64,000 bases of DNA from Alteromonas confluentis (GTDB lineage Bacteria; Pseudomonadota; Gammaproteobacteria; Enterobacterales; Alteromonadaceae). The stretch spans positions 44,378-108,377 of the forward strand of contig NZ_MDHN01000032.1 in NCBI RefSeq assembly GCF_001757105.1. Direction: 5' to 3'. Shown piece by piece: positions 52,764-60,746 of the stretch (within the stretch, counting starts at the first letter, position 1; every line of letters starts with the position of its first letter). The notes under the pieces are model-generated. The model was not told where the DNA came from and ran no database searches. It saw only the letters and a list, made by a program, of their open reading frames with translations. A program made the position numbers and the translations under genes.

Positions 52764-53258
52764 TCAGTTGCACGCCAAACTGCGCTGCCAGAAGCCTACA
52801 TCCAGCCATTGGTCAAATTTGTAGCCGATGCTCGGAAAGTGTCCGACCTTTTTCATCTGCATTTTTTCATGGAGTGCTACGCTGCCGGGATTAGGAAGGG
52901 TAATACAACCAATAACATTGATTATGCCCAGTGCCTGTAGCTCATCTATCAGCGTTTCGTACAGCTTCGTGCCATAGCCGTTACCGTGATGCTCAGGGGA
53001 AAGATAAACAGTAGATTCGACTGAAAAGCGGTAAGCACTGCGTGCTTTAAATGGCGTGGCGTATGCGTAGCCAATAATTTCATCGCTTTCTGTTAGCACA
53101 AGCCAGGGTAAATTTGATGCCTGAACGGCCTCAATCCGGCTGGCTATTTCCGAGGTTGTTACCGGCGTTTCCTCAAAAGTAATAACCGTATTGCTAACAT
53201 AGTGATTATAGATAGTCGCAATCGCCTCGGCATCGCTGGTGAGTGCATTTCTATTCAT
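52764..53258 (-). CDS. GNAT N-acetyltransferase, phosphinothricin acetyltransferase-like
   Basis: A 164-residue acetyltransferase. ATG 53258 gives MNRNALTSDAEAIATIYNHY, the usual start of PAT/Bar-like enzymes, with TFEE, the acetyl-CoA loop HHGNGYGTKLYETLI, and the end VGHFPSIGYKFDQWLDVGFW. These enzymes acetylate small amines such as phosphinothricin or methionine analogues; the natural substrate is unknown. The longer upstream frame is rejected. Confidence 0.85.
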   Translation of the reverse strand: MNRNALTSDAEAIATIYNHYVSNTVITFEETPVTTSEIASRIEAVQASNLPWLVLTESDEIIGYAYATPFKARSAYRFSVESTVYLSPEHHGNGYGTKLYETLIDELQALGIINVIGCITLPNPGSVALHEKMQMKKVGHFPSIGYKFDQWLDVGFWQRSLACN

Positions 53259-53313
53259 GATTTCCCCCACTGTTCTGCTGATGATAATGTAACTCTGAGA
53301 TTCATGATTATTG

Positions 53314-53778
53314 CTAATTAACAGTTTGTGGCGGAAGTTTCCTAAAGCGGAACGAGGCTGAGATAACCACCGCAATGACAAAAGCAGTTCCAATGAATTT
53401 TGAAAACGCCAGTGACTCAAGTACAGGTCTGAAAACCAGCAAATTCATTAAGACCAAAGGAATCAAAATTGCTGTCGCCGCTTTCGCACTTATTTTACTT
53501 TCGAACGGTTGTTGGCAGTGAGGGCAATGCTTTATTCGTCCAAAGCTGTTGTTTGTTCTGGAGAAAAAGCCAATTTTCTTTTCGCAGTGTGGGCATTTAT
53601 AAAATTGTTCGTTCGTATCGAAATCTTCCGCTTTTTTCTCGCCCGTGGGCACAGTTTGGGCGCGGATTTTTAATTCCTCTTGTATGTGCTTTGTCCTTTC
53701 AGGGTAAGTGGCCTGATCGATTTTTCTGAGCGCATCTTCCAGGTCTGTTGTTGAATAGCTTGCGTAATCTGGTTCCAT
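53314..53778 (-). CDS. Zinc-ribbon membrane protein of unknown function
   Basis: A 154-residue protein with an acidic N-terminal part, a zinc-ribbon of two CPHC pairs (YKCPHCEKK and KHCPHCQQ, about 61-92), and two C-terminal hydrophobic segments (about 102-121 and 127-143). No family is recognised. Located between two accessory enzymes on the same strand. Confidence 0.65.
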   Translation of the reverse strand: MEPDYASYSTTDLEDALRKIDQATYPERTKHIQEELKIRAQTVPTGEKKAEDFDTNEQFYKCPHCEKKIGFFSRTNNSFGRIKHCPHCQQPFESKISAKAATAILIPLVLMNLLVFRPVLESLAFSKFIGTAFVIAVVISASFRFRKLPPQTVN

Positions 53779-53848
53779 GAGATCTCTTATCTTTGTATTC
53801 GTTTTTGTTCTGTATATTTGAGAAAGTTTGAGGGGAATTTCGAATGCA

Positions 53849-54190
53849 TTATTTTAATTCTGTTATATGGAGTAGCTCACCTGATGGGCCCCATAAGTAA
53901 AATACCTTTCCCCAGGGCTCTTCAGATATCGGTGAAATTCTTTGCTTGTGCTGTGATGCTGAACATACTGTAAAGGCGTCTTCAATGTTGGTTACACAGA
54001 TCTGTAGCATGAAATTTTCGGCCAATGCTGGCTCGAAGAAACGTTGCAGGAAAAAGAGACAGTCACCGTTTTCAAACAAAGTGAGGTCATCACTGACGTA
54101 TTCCGAATGAAAACCAATTTCGGTGTAAAATGCCTGTGATACAGCGTAATCCCTAGCTGGCAAAAATGGCTTAATATCTGTGACTTTCAT
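53849..54190 (-). CDS. Glyoxalase/bleomycin-resistance (VOC) protein
   Basis: A 113-residue VOC-fold protein: DIKPFLPARDYAVSQAFYTE, a middle FENGDCLFFLQ, and the end GPSGELLHITEL. Such single-domain members bind drugs or act as metal-dependent isomerases; the metal-binding pattern here is incomplete. It starts 12 bases after the isochorismatase gene ends. Confidence 0.82.
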   Translation of the reverse strand: MKVTDIKPFLPARDYAVSQAFYTEIGFHSEYVSDDLTLFENGDCLFFLQRFFEPALAENFMLQICVTNIEDAFTVCSASQHKQRISPISEEPWGKVFYLWGPSGELLHITELK

Positions 54191-54202
54191 TAATGCCCTT
54201 CG

Positions 54203-54742
54203 TTATTTAATTAAGTTCAGAATGTGTTTAAACGCGGGTGCCCGGCAATCCTTAACCAACTCATAAAGACACATTTCTAAGCCAGTAATTTCAACCCCGG
54301 CGGCGCTAAGCTTATTCATCGCTAACTGCTTGTTGGCATCTTCCCGGGAGGACACACAATCGCTAACCAGATGAATGTCGTAGTCTAACGCTTTGAGGCC
54401 CATAGCCGTTTGATACACACAAATATGTGCTTCAATGCCGCAAATAAGCCAAGAGGTTCTTTCTGAATCTTCGATTTCTTTAATAAAACGCAGCTCTTCA
54501 CAGCCATTAAACGTGAATTTGGTAATAGGTTTAAAGGCCGTAAGCTGAGATGCTATCTGCTCTGATGTTCTGCCCAATTTATCGGGGTTTTGTTCTAACC
54601 AGACAATGGGTAAGCCCAAAGCTTGGGCGCCTTCGACCAGCTTTGCGCAGTTCGAAAGAAATGCATCACTGTTTGCCACTATTTGCGCGAGTTTGCCTTG
54701 TATATCAACAACCACCAAGCCAGTGTTATTTTTATTCAGCAT
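54203..54742 (-). CDS. Isochorismatase-family cysteine hydrolase
   Basis: A 179-residue hydrolase with the catalytic triad pattern Asp (VVVDIQGKLA), Lys (ITKFTFNGC) and Cys (GIEAHICVYQTA). Related to YcaC-like and nicotinamidase-type hydrolases; substrate unknown. Confidence 0.85.
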   Translation of the reverse strand: MLNKNNTGLVVVDIQGKLAQIVANSDAFLSNCAKLVEGAQALGLPIVWLEQNPDKLGRTSEQIASQLTAFKPITKFTFNGCEELRFIKEIEDSERTSWLICGIEAHICVYQTAMGLKALDYDIHLVSDCVSSREDANKQLAMNKLSAAGVEITGLEMCLYELVKDCRAPAFKHILNLIK

Positions 54743-54774
54743 AGAAGTTACTCACTTTAGTTATGATCGCAGTT

Positions 54775-54984
54775 TTAATCGTCGTTAGGTTTCAACGGTG
54801 CGAGGAGTAAATATAATAATAAACACGCCCAACTTATAAACAAAGTCGCGATGATCCAAGCGAGTTTTTCGCTTCGGCCTACTTTCTTTGAACTGGAAAT
54901 CACGAGGATCGGAATTCCCCAAAAAATGAAAATAAGCAGAAGCAAGGGAAACCAAGAAATGAAGATTGATGTTGCGATATCCAT
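54775..54984 (-). CDS. Small PLDc_N-like membrane protein
   Basis: A 69-residue protein with two hydrophobic segments (about 8-30 and 43-62) separated by a basic loop KKVGRSEKLAW, the layout of the cardiolipin-synthase N-terminal (PLDc_N) small-protein family. It lies 32 bases before the isochorismatase gene on the same strand. Confidence 0.65.
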   Translation of the reverse strand: MDIATSIFISWFPLLLLIFIFWGIPILVISSSKKVGRSEKLAWIIATLFISWACLLLYLLLAPLKPNDD

Positions 54985-55135
54985 AATGAAGTCCTTTTAT
55001 GCTATTTGAGCCCTGCAATAAGGCGGGTACTCAAAAGCCAGGTTAGGTATTTTTGAGAATATTTCGGCTTGATGAATTCACGCCAGGCAAAGTGCGTGGC
55101 GTTTCCAAAGCGGGCAGCACTACCAAAGCAGATAG

Positions 55136-55981
55136 CTACTTGCTCTCAAGGCTGCTCACAAACGTTTGATATGATTGTTCAGATTTATCCAAAAATTTGT
55201 AATCTAATAAGTGGCTAAGTGCTGGATAGTTAACGTGTTCACAAGTAGATAACTTGTTGCGCTGCATCCTTTGACAGACTTTTTCTGCCATTAAATTCGA
55301 TGGCCATATTTCATCTTTGCCACCGGAATACAGAACAACATTACCCTGTATATTTTCTGTTTTTATTGTTGCTTTACCGCCATCTTGACGATTAGCGAGA
55401 GATTGGGAATAAAGGTCGAGCAAACCGTTTACGGCACCACTTGGATTAAATTGCACAAAGGGCAGTGCTTGTTGTTCTCGAGTCCAACTTGAACCTGGCG
55501 TTTTCTGCCAGTCTTTTAAAATGCCAGCCCAAACCACCGCGCTCGGCGCAATTGCGATAACTCTGTTGAACGCTGTGTCTTGTGAAGCAAGAAGCAACGA
55601 TAATTCAGCCCCTTTCGACCAGCCCACTAATGTCAGGTTGTTGTATTCTGGGTGTTTGTGGCGCAACCAATTTTTAGCTTTTTCAAAATACTCTAGAGGT
55701 ATCTTTTCTAATTCGTCAGGGAGTGATTCTTCTTTAAAGTAGGCGACAGCGAGGGTAGGGAAGCCATTATCGGCAATTACTTGAGCAAGACGAGTCGGGA
55801 TGCCGCCCTCTGAGCCACCAAGCACAATAATGGGTTGTTTCAGAGACTCGGGCGATTGCGCATAATAATGTGCGACAAAACCATGGTCTTCAAAATCAAT
55901 CTTCTGAACTGTAGAGCCTATTGCGAGAGTAGGGGCAAGAAAAGACAAAGCACAAAGTAATTTTTTTATTATTAATTTCAT
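55136..55981 (-). CDS. Exported alpha/beta hydrolase, BAAT-like
   Basis: A 281-residue hydrolase with a signal peptide (to about residue 23, LAIGS) and a nucleophile elbow GWSKGAE, plus an oxyanion-type LGGSEGG. The His candidate is in ALSHLLDY. It resembles the acyl-CoA thioester hydrolase/BAAT C-terminal family. It sits at the left part of the cassette-like region; a degenerate site resembling the others (CCGCCTTATTGCAGGGC on the minus strand) follows its stop. Confidence 0.75.
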   Translation of the reverse strand: MKLIIKKLLCALSFLAPTLAIGSTVQKIDFEDHGFVAHYYAQSPESLKQPIIVLGGSEGGIPTRLAQVIADNGFPTLAVAYFKEESLPDELEKIPLEYFEKAKNWLRHKHPEYNNLTLVGWSKGAELSLLLASQDTAFNRVIAIAPSAVVWAGILKDWQKTPGSSWTREQQALPFVQFNPSGAVNGLLDLYSQSLANRQDGGKATIKTENIQGNVVLYSGGKDEIWPSNLMAEKVCQRMQRNKLSTCEHVNYPALSHLLDYKFLDKSEQSYQTFVSSLESK

Positions 55982-56083
55982 TCGTTATACATTCCGTGTG
56001 GTGTTATAGGTGGCTAATCTTCGCGACAGTTGCTTCAGCGCTAACTGTTTTTCCCAGCGAGTGACGTCGACAGCAAACTGTGC
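55982..56083 (-). repeat. Degenerate attC-like site
   Basis: The gap between the NTF2-like gene and the hydrolase gene contains, on the minus strand, CTGTCGACGTCACTCGCTGG, similar to the CTGTAGTCGCTCGCTGAG of the better attC at 59682-59786, followed by CTATAACACC and GTATAACG. It looks like a worn recombination site. Confidence 0.4.
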
Positions 56084-56554
56084 TCATTCGTGATATTTGC
56101 GGATTACGGCCACTTTCCCATCTTCAATTTCTAACACTTCCATCATTGTTTGAGAGTACTCAATGGGCTGATTATTTTGCGGATGGATTCCCTTTGCATG
56201 GTTTTTATATCGGATAGCGATAGCTGATTGGTTAAACGTAAAAACATCCAATAATTCAGCGCTGTAATCGGTGTGCGCGCCTAAGTAGAAGGTCATACCT
56301 TGGCGCATATCTTCTTTACCAGAAGGTAAACGAGAGTCATCTGTAACCCAGGGAAGGTGTGAGTGACCAACATCGTCAGCTAATAGCGCGAGATAGGCTT
56401 CCAATTCTTTTTTTGTCGCTGTCGGGCTCTGCGTTGCAATCATCTTTTCAAAGTAAAGCTTGGCTAAAGCATCGAGATCAATTGGTGCATCATCGGCAAG
56501 TAAAGCACTGGAAAATAAAAGGGTAAGAAATAGTACGAAAACTTTTTTCATCAA
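56084..56554 (-). CDS. Exported SnoaL/NTF2-like protein
   Basis: A 156-residue protein with a signal peptide (MMKKVFVLFLTLLFSSALLA) and an NTF2-like cone fold, with the segments YLALLADDVGHSHLPWV and SQTMMEVLEIEDGKVAVI. These proteins bind small hydrophobic ligands or catalyse isomerisation; no activity can be assigned. Confidence 0.75.
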   Translation of the reverse strand: MMKKVFVLFLTLLFSSALLADDAPIDLDALAKLYFEKMIATQSPTATKKELEAYLALLADDVGHSHLPWVTDDSRLPSGKEDMRQGMTFYLGAHTDYSAELLDVFTFNQSAIAIRYKNHAKGIHPQNNQPIEYSQTMMEVLEIEDGKVAVIRKYHE

Positions 56555-56750
56555 AACTCCATTTCTGATATTCAGATAACGCTGTGGCCAATACTTTTAA
56601 CGCAGTTCGATGATATGGTGAATTGCGTATATATATTTGAGTTTATGCATAATATATCTAACCAAGCATCCATCGTAACCGTAGAGCTTACGAATCGCCA
56701 ATGATAAATCAGAAGCTATAGCCTCGGTTGAAAGCAAATTGTGTTAGCGA

Positions 56751-57098
56751 CTAAGCCGAAATGGCAACTGATAAAGCCCTGGCTAAAATGGTTAAAGCGC
56801 AGTAGCCAAGCACTGAAATGGAGCGTCTACGACGTCTCGGCAATAGCTCCTCGACAACACTATTATTATCTTTCTTCAATTTAGCGCTCCAGATAAGAAG
56901 CTTGTATACGCTTAACCGATAGTCCTCTGCGCCGATTTGAATAAAAGCGTTATGCCGTGGCCAGAACCAGATGTGTTTTGAATAGAGAATAGCCCTATTT
57001 ACTTTAAGTTCGATTTTGGTAGTAAATCGGTCATAGATAACATCAAGTTTGTTACCAGCCACTACGTGCTGGTGACTTTCAAATCTGGAGAAGCCCAT
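56751..57098 (-). CDS. Cassette protein of unknown function with C-terminal membrane segment
   Basis: A 115-residue protein from ATG 57098; a TTG at 57113 is the alternative. Its N-terminal part is beta-rich and Trp/His-containing (YSKHIWFWPRHNAFIQIG), followed by a basic RRRRR and a C-terminal hydrophobic segment. It is very close to the end of the GNAT gene and may share its cassette. No family is recognised. Confidence 0.55.
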   Translation of the reverse strand: MGFSRFESHQHVVAGNKLDVIYDRFTTKIELKVNRAILYSKHIWFWPRHNAFIQIGAEDYRLSVYKLLIWSAKLKKDNNSVVEELLPRRRRRSISVLGYCALTILARALSVAISA

Positions 57099-57122
57099 TT
57101 TTCTTGTGTTCAACAGGGCAGG

Positions 57123-57542
57123 CTAAATAAACCTGCACATGCCCATACCTAAATCTTTACCATTTCTCAATGTGAAGCCATGTCTGAGATAAAAATCTTC
57201 TTTCCCTTTTGCTGCCAGTAACCCAACAGTTGAACCAGACGGGCAATTAGAAGTAACAAAACCGTTTATAGACTTCATGATTTTTGTGCCTAAACCAAGC
57301 TTTTGATACTCAGGATGTACCAGGACATCCTGTACATAAAAGTACATGAAACCATCACCGATAACACGACCACATGCAACCAGTAGATCAACATGAAATA
57401 TCGAAACCCAATACAATGAAGAATTGATGCTGCTTTCAATAATTGGCAGTTCAGGATTTGCCCATCCGACAGCAGCTCTCAGCGAGGAGAAATCTTTTGC
57501 CGAAGGTGGACTTTCTTCTAAAAAACAATCCTGTGGTGACAT
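57123..57542 (-). CDS. GNAT acetyltransferase (cassette)
   Basis: A 139-residue GNAT with the acetyl-CoA loop HPEYQKLGLGTKIMKSI and the C-terminal FYLRHGFTLRN. The start ATG is preceded by GAGGAG, right after the GTTGTGA box of the attC-like site, as expected for a first cassette gene. Substrate unknown. Confidence 0.85.
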   Translation of the reverse strand: MSPQDCFLEESPPSAKDFSSLRAAVGWANPELPIIESSINSSLYWVSIFHVDLLVACGRVIGDGFMYFYVQDVLVHPEYQKLGLGTKIMKSINGFVTSNCPSGSTVGLLAAKGKEDFYLRHGFTLRNGKDLGMGMCRFI

Positions 57543-57552
57543 TTTAAGCTCC

Positions 57553-57652
57553 TCACAACAAGCGTAATCGGATAAAAAATCTGCACAGCAGCTTTTGAAG
57601 TCCGATTTTATGCGCTTGTATGCACAATTTTGTTTATGACCAATTGTTGTGA
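57553..57652 (-). repeat. attC-like recombination site
   Basis: A 100-base imperfect palindrome with terminal TCACAAC / GTTGTGA boxes and inner pairing arms ACAAGCG(x)ATAA-type and TCCGAT / ATCGGA. It lies between the glycosyltransferase stop and the GNAT start. The size, complementary end boxes and bulged inner stem match the attC layout. Confidence 0.6.
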
Positions 57653-57663
57653 TGTTTATACAG

Positions 57664-58383
57664 TTAGCGCTTTACTTCATACCAGTTCTTGTCGAGATAC
57701 TCTCGATCATTCCCGGTAATAGCCTGTCGAACGCGGAAAGGATTTCTGAATATCCGTACAAAATGCCAGTCTCCAAATTCATCGAATTTTCTGCAAGATG
57801 TTGTTATGGATTCGAGCGAGATAATTTTGTGTCGTCTACCTGTTTTCTTTCCATGTAACTTGAGTCTTCTAAGAAAGTCTACATCTTCAGCAATATGGCG
57901 TTTTTCATCAAATCCACCGATAGCATCAAAATCTGACTTTCTGAACCAATACATACCAAAAGAAAGCCCAAGGAAAAAAGCAGGGATCAGCATCATTCCG
58001 TACCCTACCACTATTCCCGGCGAGATTCTTTCAGGTTTAATTCGTATGCCTCCACCGAGAGAGCCAGGCGACTTTGCATGTTGATATATTTCCGTCAACA
58101 CCCCTTTAGACATCCAGCTATCAGCATCGATTGTGATTACCCATTCAGTTTTTGCGTGAGCGACGCCCGTATTTTTAATACTCGAAAGGTTCTTTGAATC
58201 ATTTGAAACAACGGTAGCTCCGTGAGCCTTTGCGACTTCTTCGGTTTTGTCTGAGCATCTGTTTAGCACGACAATTTTATCTACCTGCATGTCGTGTGGG
58301 ATTGACTGATCATCTACCGATGACAAACATCGACCGAGATATTTTTCTTCATTATGTGCTGGAATTACTATTGTGATATTCAT
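57664..58383 (-). CDS. Glycosyltransferase family 2
   Basis: A 239-residue GT-A enzyme: IVIPAHNEEKYLGRCLSSVD at the start, VITIDADSWMSKGVL as the DxD region, and FDEKRHIAEDVDFLRRLKLH as the acceptor-site ED motif. One hydrophobic stretch (about 129-147) may attach it to the membrane. Acceptor unknown. Confidence 0.88.
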   Translation of the reverse strand: MNITIVIPAHNEEKYLGRCLSSVDDQSIPHDMQVDKIVVLNRCSDKTEEVAKAHGATVVSNDSKNLSSIKNTGVAHAKTEWVITIDADSWMSKGVLTEIYQHAKSPGSLGGGIRIKPERISPGIVVGYGMMLIPAFFLGLSFGMYWFRKSDFDAIGGFDEKRHIAEDVDFLRRLKLHGKKTGRRHKIISLESITTSCRKFDEFGDWHFVRIFRNPFRVRQAITGNDREYLDKNWYEVKR

Positions 58384-58415
58384 TGAAACCTACTTGCTAT
58401 GGGCAATGGCTTTTA

Positions 58416-58522
58416 GTGCATATCGCTAAGCTAGCGGGCGCAAACATGCTGTGGGAATGGCAAAGCCGCCGCGTGTTTGTAGTGGCAGCGAGCCCGCGAG
58501 CGATTTATTGCGTTTGTTATAC
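58416..58522 (-). repeat. attC-like recombination site
   Basis: On the minus strand it starts GTATAACAAACGC, the same start as Vibrio-type attC (GCATAACAAACGC from memory), and ends near GCGATATGC. The inner parts GCCCGCTAGCTTAGCG and CGCTCGCGGGC pair. The stop TAA of the membrane-protein gene lies inside the first box. Confidence 0.65.
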
Positions 58523-58900
58523 CTGCGTTCCACCCCAAATGGCAAGCAATCCTATTGGGAGAAGTAAAGACCATTGCGGAAGTTTAATCAGTGTTGATGC
58601 TGAGAAAAAATAAATACCAATTACGATGAAAACTATGCCATAAAGACAATAAAGAACGCCTAAGAAGAAAACTACATCGTACAGCTTTACTTCATCGACC
58701 CAACCAACATAAGTTAGCAAGCACGATGACGTTAACAATGTTACAGATGTAATGTGCCAACAAGCGAGTAACGTTGCTTTAGATATGCCGTCTAGACGGC
58801 TTTTTAAGAAAGGTCTTACTGGCTCAATTTGACCCGCAAATATGTGAATGAAGGAAGTCAATAAAGCAATTAGCCCAGAAATGAAAATCCAAATATTCAT
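58517..58900 (-). CDS. Cassette-encoded four-helix membrane protein
   Basis: A 127-residue protein with about four hydrophobic segments (1-22, 44-64, 74-97, 107-124) and a conserved-looking HITSVTLL in helix 2. It looks like a small integral membrane protein of unknown function. Its stop codon is embedded in an attC-like box. Confidence 0.7.
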   Translation of the reverse strand: MNIWIFISGLIALLTSFIHIFAGQIEPVRPFLKSRLDGISKATLLACWHITSVTLLTSSCLLTYVGWVDEVKLYDVVFFLGVLYCLYGIVFIVIGIYFFSASTLIKLPQWSLLLPIGLLAIWGGTQV

Positions 58901-58904
58901 AAGA

Positions 58905-58985
58905 CCTGTCCGTAGGTATACCGCCCTAATCAGCCGCGCCGCTGTTTATGTCTCAGTGAACGTCGTGAGTGAAAATAAGCGCTTT
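58905..58985 (-). repeat. Possible attC-like site
   Basis: An imperfect palindrome (GTTTATGTCTCAGTGA facing GTGAGTGAAAATAAGC) next to GGGCGGTATACC on the minus strand, between the membrane-protein gene and the toxin-antitoxin pair. The end boxes are poor, so the call is tentative. Confidence 0.4.
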
Positions 58986-59040
58986 GTTTGCTGACATTAC
59001 CAAATTGAAAAGTGATAGCATATACGCTAGCATTAGCCGT

Positions 59041-59463
59041 ATGAATACAGTCGTTATTGATACCAGTGTACTTATAAGTGCCTTGATTGGCAAAGCTGGC
59101 CCAGCCCGTGAAATTATTCGCCGTTGCCTACTTGGCCAACTAAAACCTTTAGTGAGTACAACACTGTTTCTAGAATATGAGACCGTTAGCAAAAGGCCTA
59201 AAATACGAGAGCTATGCCCGTTAACCGAAGATGAAGTTAATACGTTGATAGCATCGTTTTTTGGTGTTTGCGAGTGGGTACAAATTCATTACCTGTGGCG
59301 GCCAAATTTAAAAGATGAAGGCGATAACTTTCTCATCGAACTTGCCGTTGCAGGAAATGCTGGATTTATCATAACGAATAATCTTAAAGACTTACGCAAT
59401 GCTGAGTTGCAGTTTGATGGTCTGAAAATTTATTCGCCCGAACAATATTTGAGAGGGGTTTAA
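59041..59463 (+). CDS. PIN-domain toxin (putative ribonuclease)
   Basis: A 140-residue PIN protein with acidic residues at VVIDTSVLISAL (Asp), FLEYETV (Glu) and DEGDNFLIELA (Asp), the Mg-binding nuclease set. ATG 59041 is chosen since it gives the standard MNTVVIDT start; the frame is open further upstream. It is followed one base later by a ribbon-helix-helix gene, so they form a toxin-antitoxin pair. Oriented opposite to the neighbouring cassette genes. Confidence 0.85.
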   Translation: MNTVVIDTSVLISALIGKAGPAREIIRRCLLGQLKPLVSTTLFLEYETVSKRPKIRELCPLTEDEVNTLIASFFGVCEWVQIHYLWRPNLKDEGDNFLIELAVAGNAGFIITNNLKDLRNAELQFDGLKIYSPEQYLRGV

Positions 59464-59464
59464 T

Positions 59465-59686
59465 ATGTCGACTCTAACAGTACGTTTACCAGACGATAAG
59501 CACAATAGATTAAAGGCACTGGCGGCACACAAGAAACTGAGCCTAAATAAATTGATAGAAGAGTTAACAACTCAGGCGATTGCTGAATTTGATACTGAAG
59601 TAAGATTCAAAGCATTGGCTGCTACCGGGGATCAGAAGAGAGGCTTAGATTTACTGAAGAAGCTGGATGAGCACTTTGGCAGTTAA
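59465..59686 (+). CDS. Ribbon-helix-helix antitoxin of the PIN toxin
   Basis: A 73-residue Arc/CopG-like antitoxin: LTVRLPDDKHNRLKALAAHK, then LSLNKLIEELTTQ, and a helical tail for toxin binding. The stop codon TAA lies inside the GTTAAC end box of the next attC-like site. Confidence 0.85.
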   Translation: MSTLTVRLPDDKHNRLKALAAHKKLSLNKLIEELTTQAIAEFDTEVRFKALAATGDQKRGLDLLKKLDEHFGS

Positions 59687-59786
59687 CATCTGTATAACGG
59701 GCAATAACACGTAGACTAAAATTGGAGCGAAGCGACTGAGCTTACGTGCTTGCGTCTCAGCGAGCGACTACAGCAGATTGTCATGC
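59682..59786 (-). repeat. attC-like recombination site
   Basis: A 105-base site, minus strand GCATGACAATCTGCTG ... CCCGTTATACAGATGTTAAC. The middle shares CACGTAAGCTCAGTCGCTTC and CGCTCGCTGAGACG with the sites at 60298 and 61201. Stop codons of both flanking genes lie in its end boxes. Confidence 0.7.
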
Positions 59787-60281
59787 GATTTTTTTAATGT
59801 AACCTTGAATTGCCTGCTGGTGATGCTGAGGGTTGAACTCATCTGGGCAGCAACAATATAGCGGTTCATGGTATTTCAGGCCAAGGTATCCAGAGATTAG
59901 CTCGAATTGACTTGTGAAACTCAAAGGCAATTCAGGCTCTGTACCTGTAGCAATTACCGATATTGGCATGCCGCGTAGTTTTCGCCCCAGTTCTTTGTTT
60001 ATTGTAAGTAAATCAGTAAACCGGTCAAAGAACGTTTTCAATTGTGCTGACATGGAATACCAGTATACAGGCGTTGCGAATACAACAAAGTCTGACGACA
60101 CGATGCGTTCAATTAACGGAATGAAGTCATCAGATTGATTACGAGATTCGTAGTCAAAATATGAAATTGATAAATTTTGAAGATCGACGGTGTGGGCTTG
60201 AAGACTATCAGCAATCACACGGGATAACTTTGCAGTATTACCGTCAGATCTTGAGCTTGCTAAAACTACCAGAAAATTCAA
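59781..60281 (-). CDS. NADPH-dependent FMN reductase/flavodoxin-like protein (cassette)
   Basis: A 166-residue flavodoxin-fold oxidoreductase: LVVLASSRSDGNTAKLSRVI, FATPVYWYSMSAQLKTFFDR (FMN-binding PVYW loop), and VIATGTEPELP. No ATG is available; TTG at 60281 follows AAGGA with good spacing and is preferred over the TTG at 60308 that lies within the attC-like site. Confidence 0.85.
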   Translation of the reverse strand: MNFLVVLASSRSDGNTAKLSRVIADSLQAHTVDLQNLSISYFDYESRNQSDDFIPLIERIVSSDFVVFATPVYWYSMSAQLKTFFDRFTDLLTINKELGRKLRGMPISVIATGTEPELPLSFTSQFELISGYLGLKYHEPLYCCCPDEFNPQHHQQAIQGYIKKIA

Positions 60282-60297
60282 ATCGATATCCTTATCG

Positions 60298-60392
60298 CAT
60301 ACACCCAAATAAGGGGCGGAAACACGTAGGCTAACATCCCGAACGAAGCCACTGACCCTACATGTTATAGCCCCAGTGAGCGCTAGCGAGTA
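60298..60392 (-). repeat. attC-like recombination site
   Basis: Shares with the site at 61201 the blocks CGAACGAAG / CGAAGTGACG and CCCAGTGAGCG / CCCAGCAAGCG. On the minus strand it ends CGCCCCTTATTTGGGTGTATGC, in line with CGCCCTTTATGCGGGCGTTA of the best site, with a degenerate last box. Confidence 0.6.
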
Positions 60393-60732
60393 TTAACGCG
60401 CCGTATTTGTTCGAAGAACATAATGATCAAAATTAATAACCTTACTGAAGCCATGTTTCTGGTAAAGCATTTTCGCGGCTTCATTATCAATCGCTGTGGC
60501 TAATTTCAAAGAGAGACTATCGTTATCTTTTGCGAATTGTTTTACATGATTCAATAGTTCACTAGCAACTCCTTTACCTCTTACATTTGGCATAACAAAC
60601 AAGTCATTTAGGTACCACATTGATTTCATTGCAACGGATGAAAATGAAGGGTAAAGCTGTATAAAGCCTAAAGGATTGCCTGTTTGATCACATGCAAGAA
60701 AGAAATGAGAATCTTCCCTGAAGTTGCATATA
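60393..60732 (-). pseudogene. GNAT acetyltransferase lacking its N terminus
   Basis: The frame encodes the C-terminal two-thirds of a GNAT: FFLACDQTGNPLGFIQLYPS, LNDLFVMPNVRGKGVASELL (acetyl-CoA loop) and MLYQKHGFSKV. It opens directly from an attC-type GCCTAAC box (60734-60740 on the minus strand), whose TAA is an in-frame stop, and the first 30 or so family residues are missing. An internal ATG could still give a truncated product, but a functional enzyme is unlikely. Confidence 0.75.
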
Positions 60733-60746
60733 TGTTAGGCACGTAG

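Noticed and set aside
53779..53848. attC site between the VOC-protein gene and the zinc-ribbon gene
   Set aside because: No paired boxes or palindrome could be found, so I do not extend the cassette array this far left.
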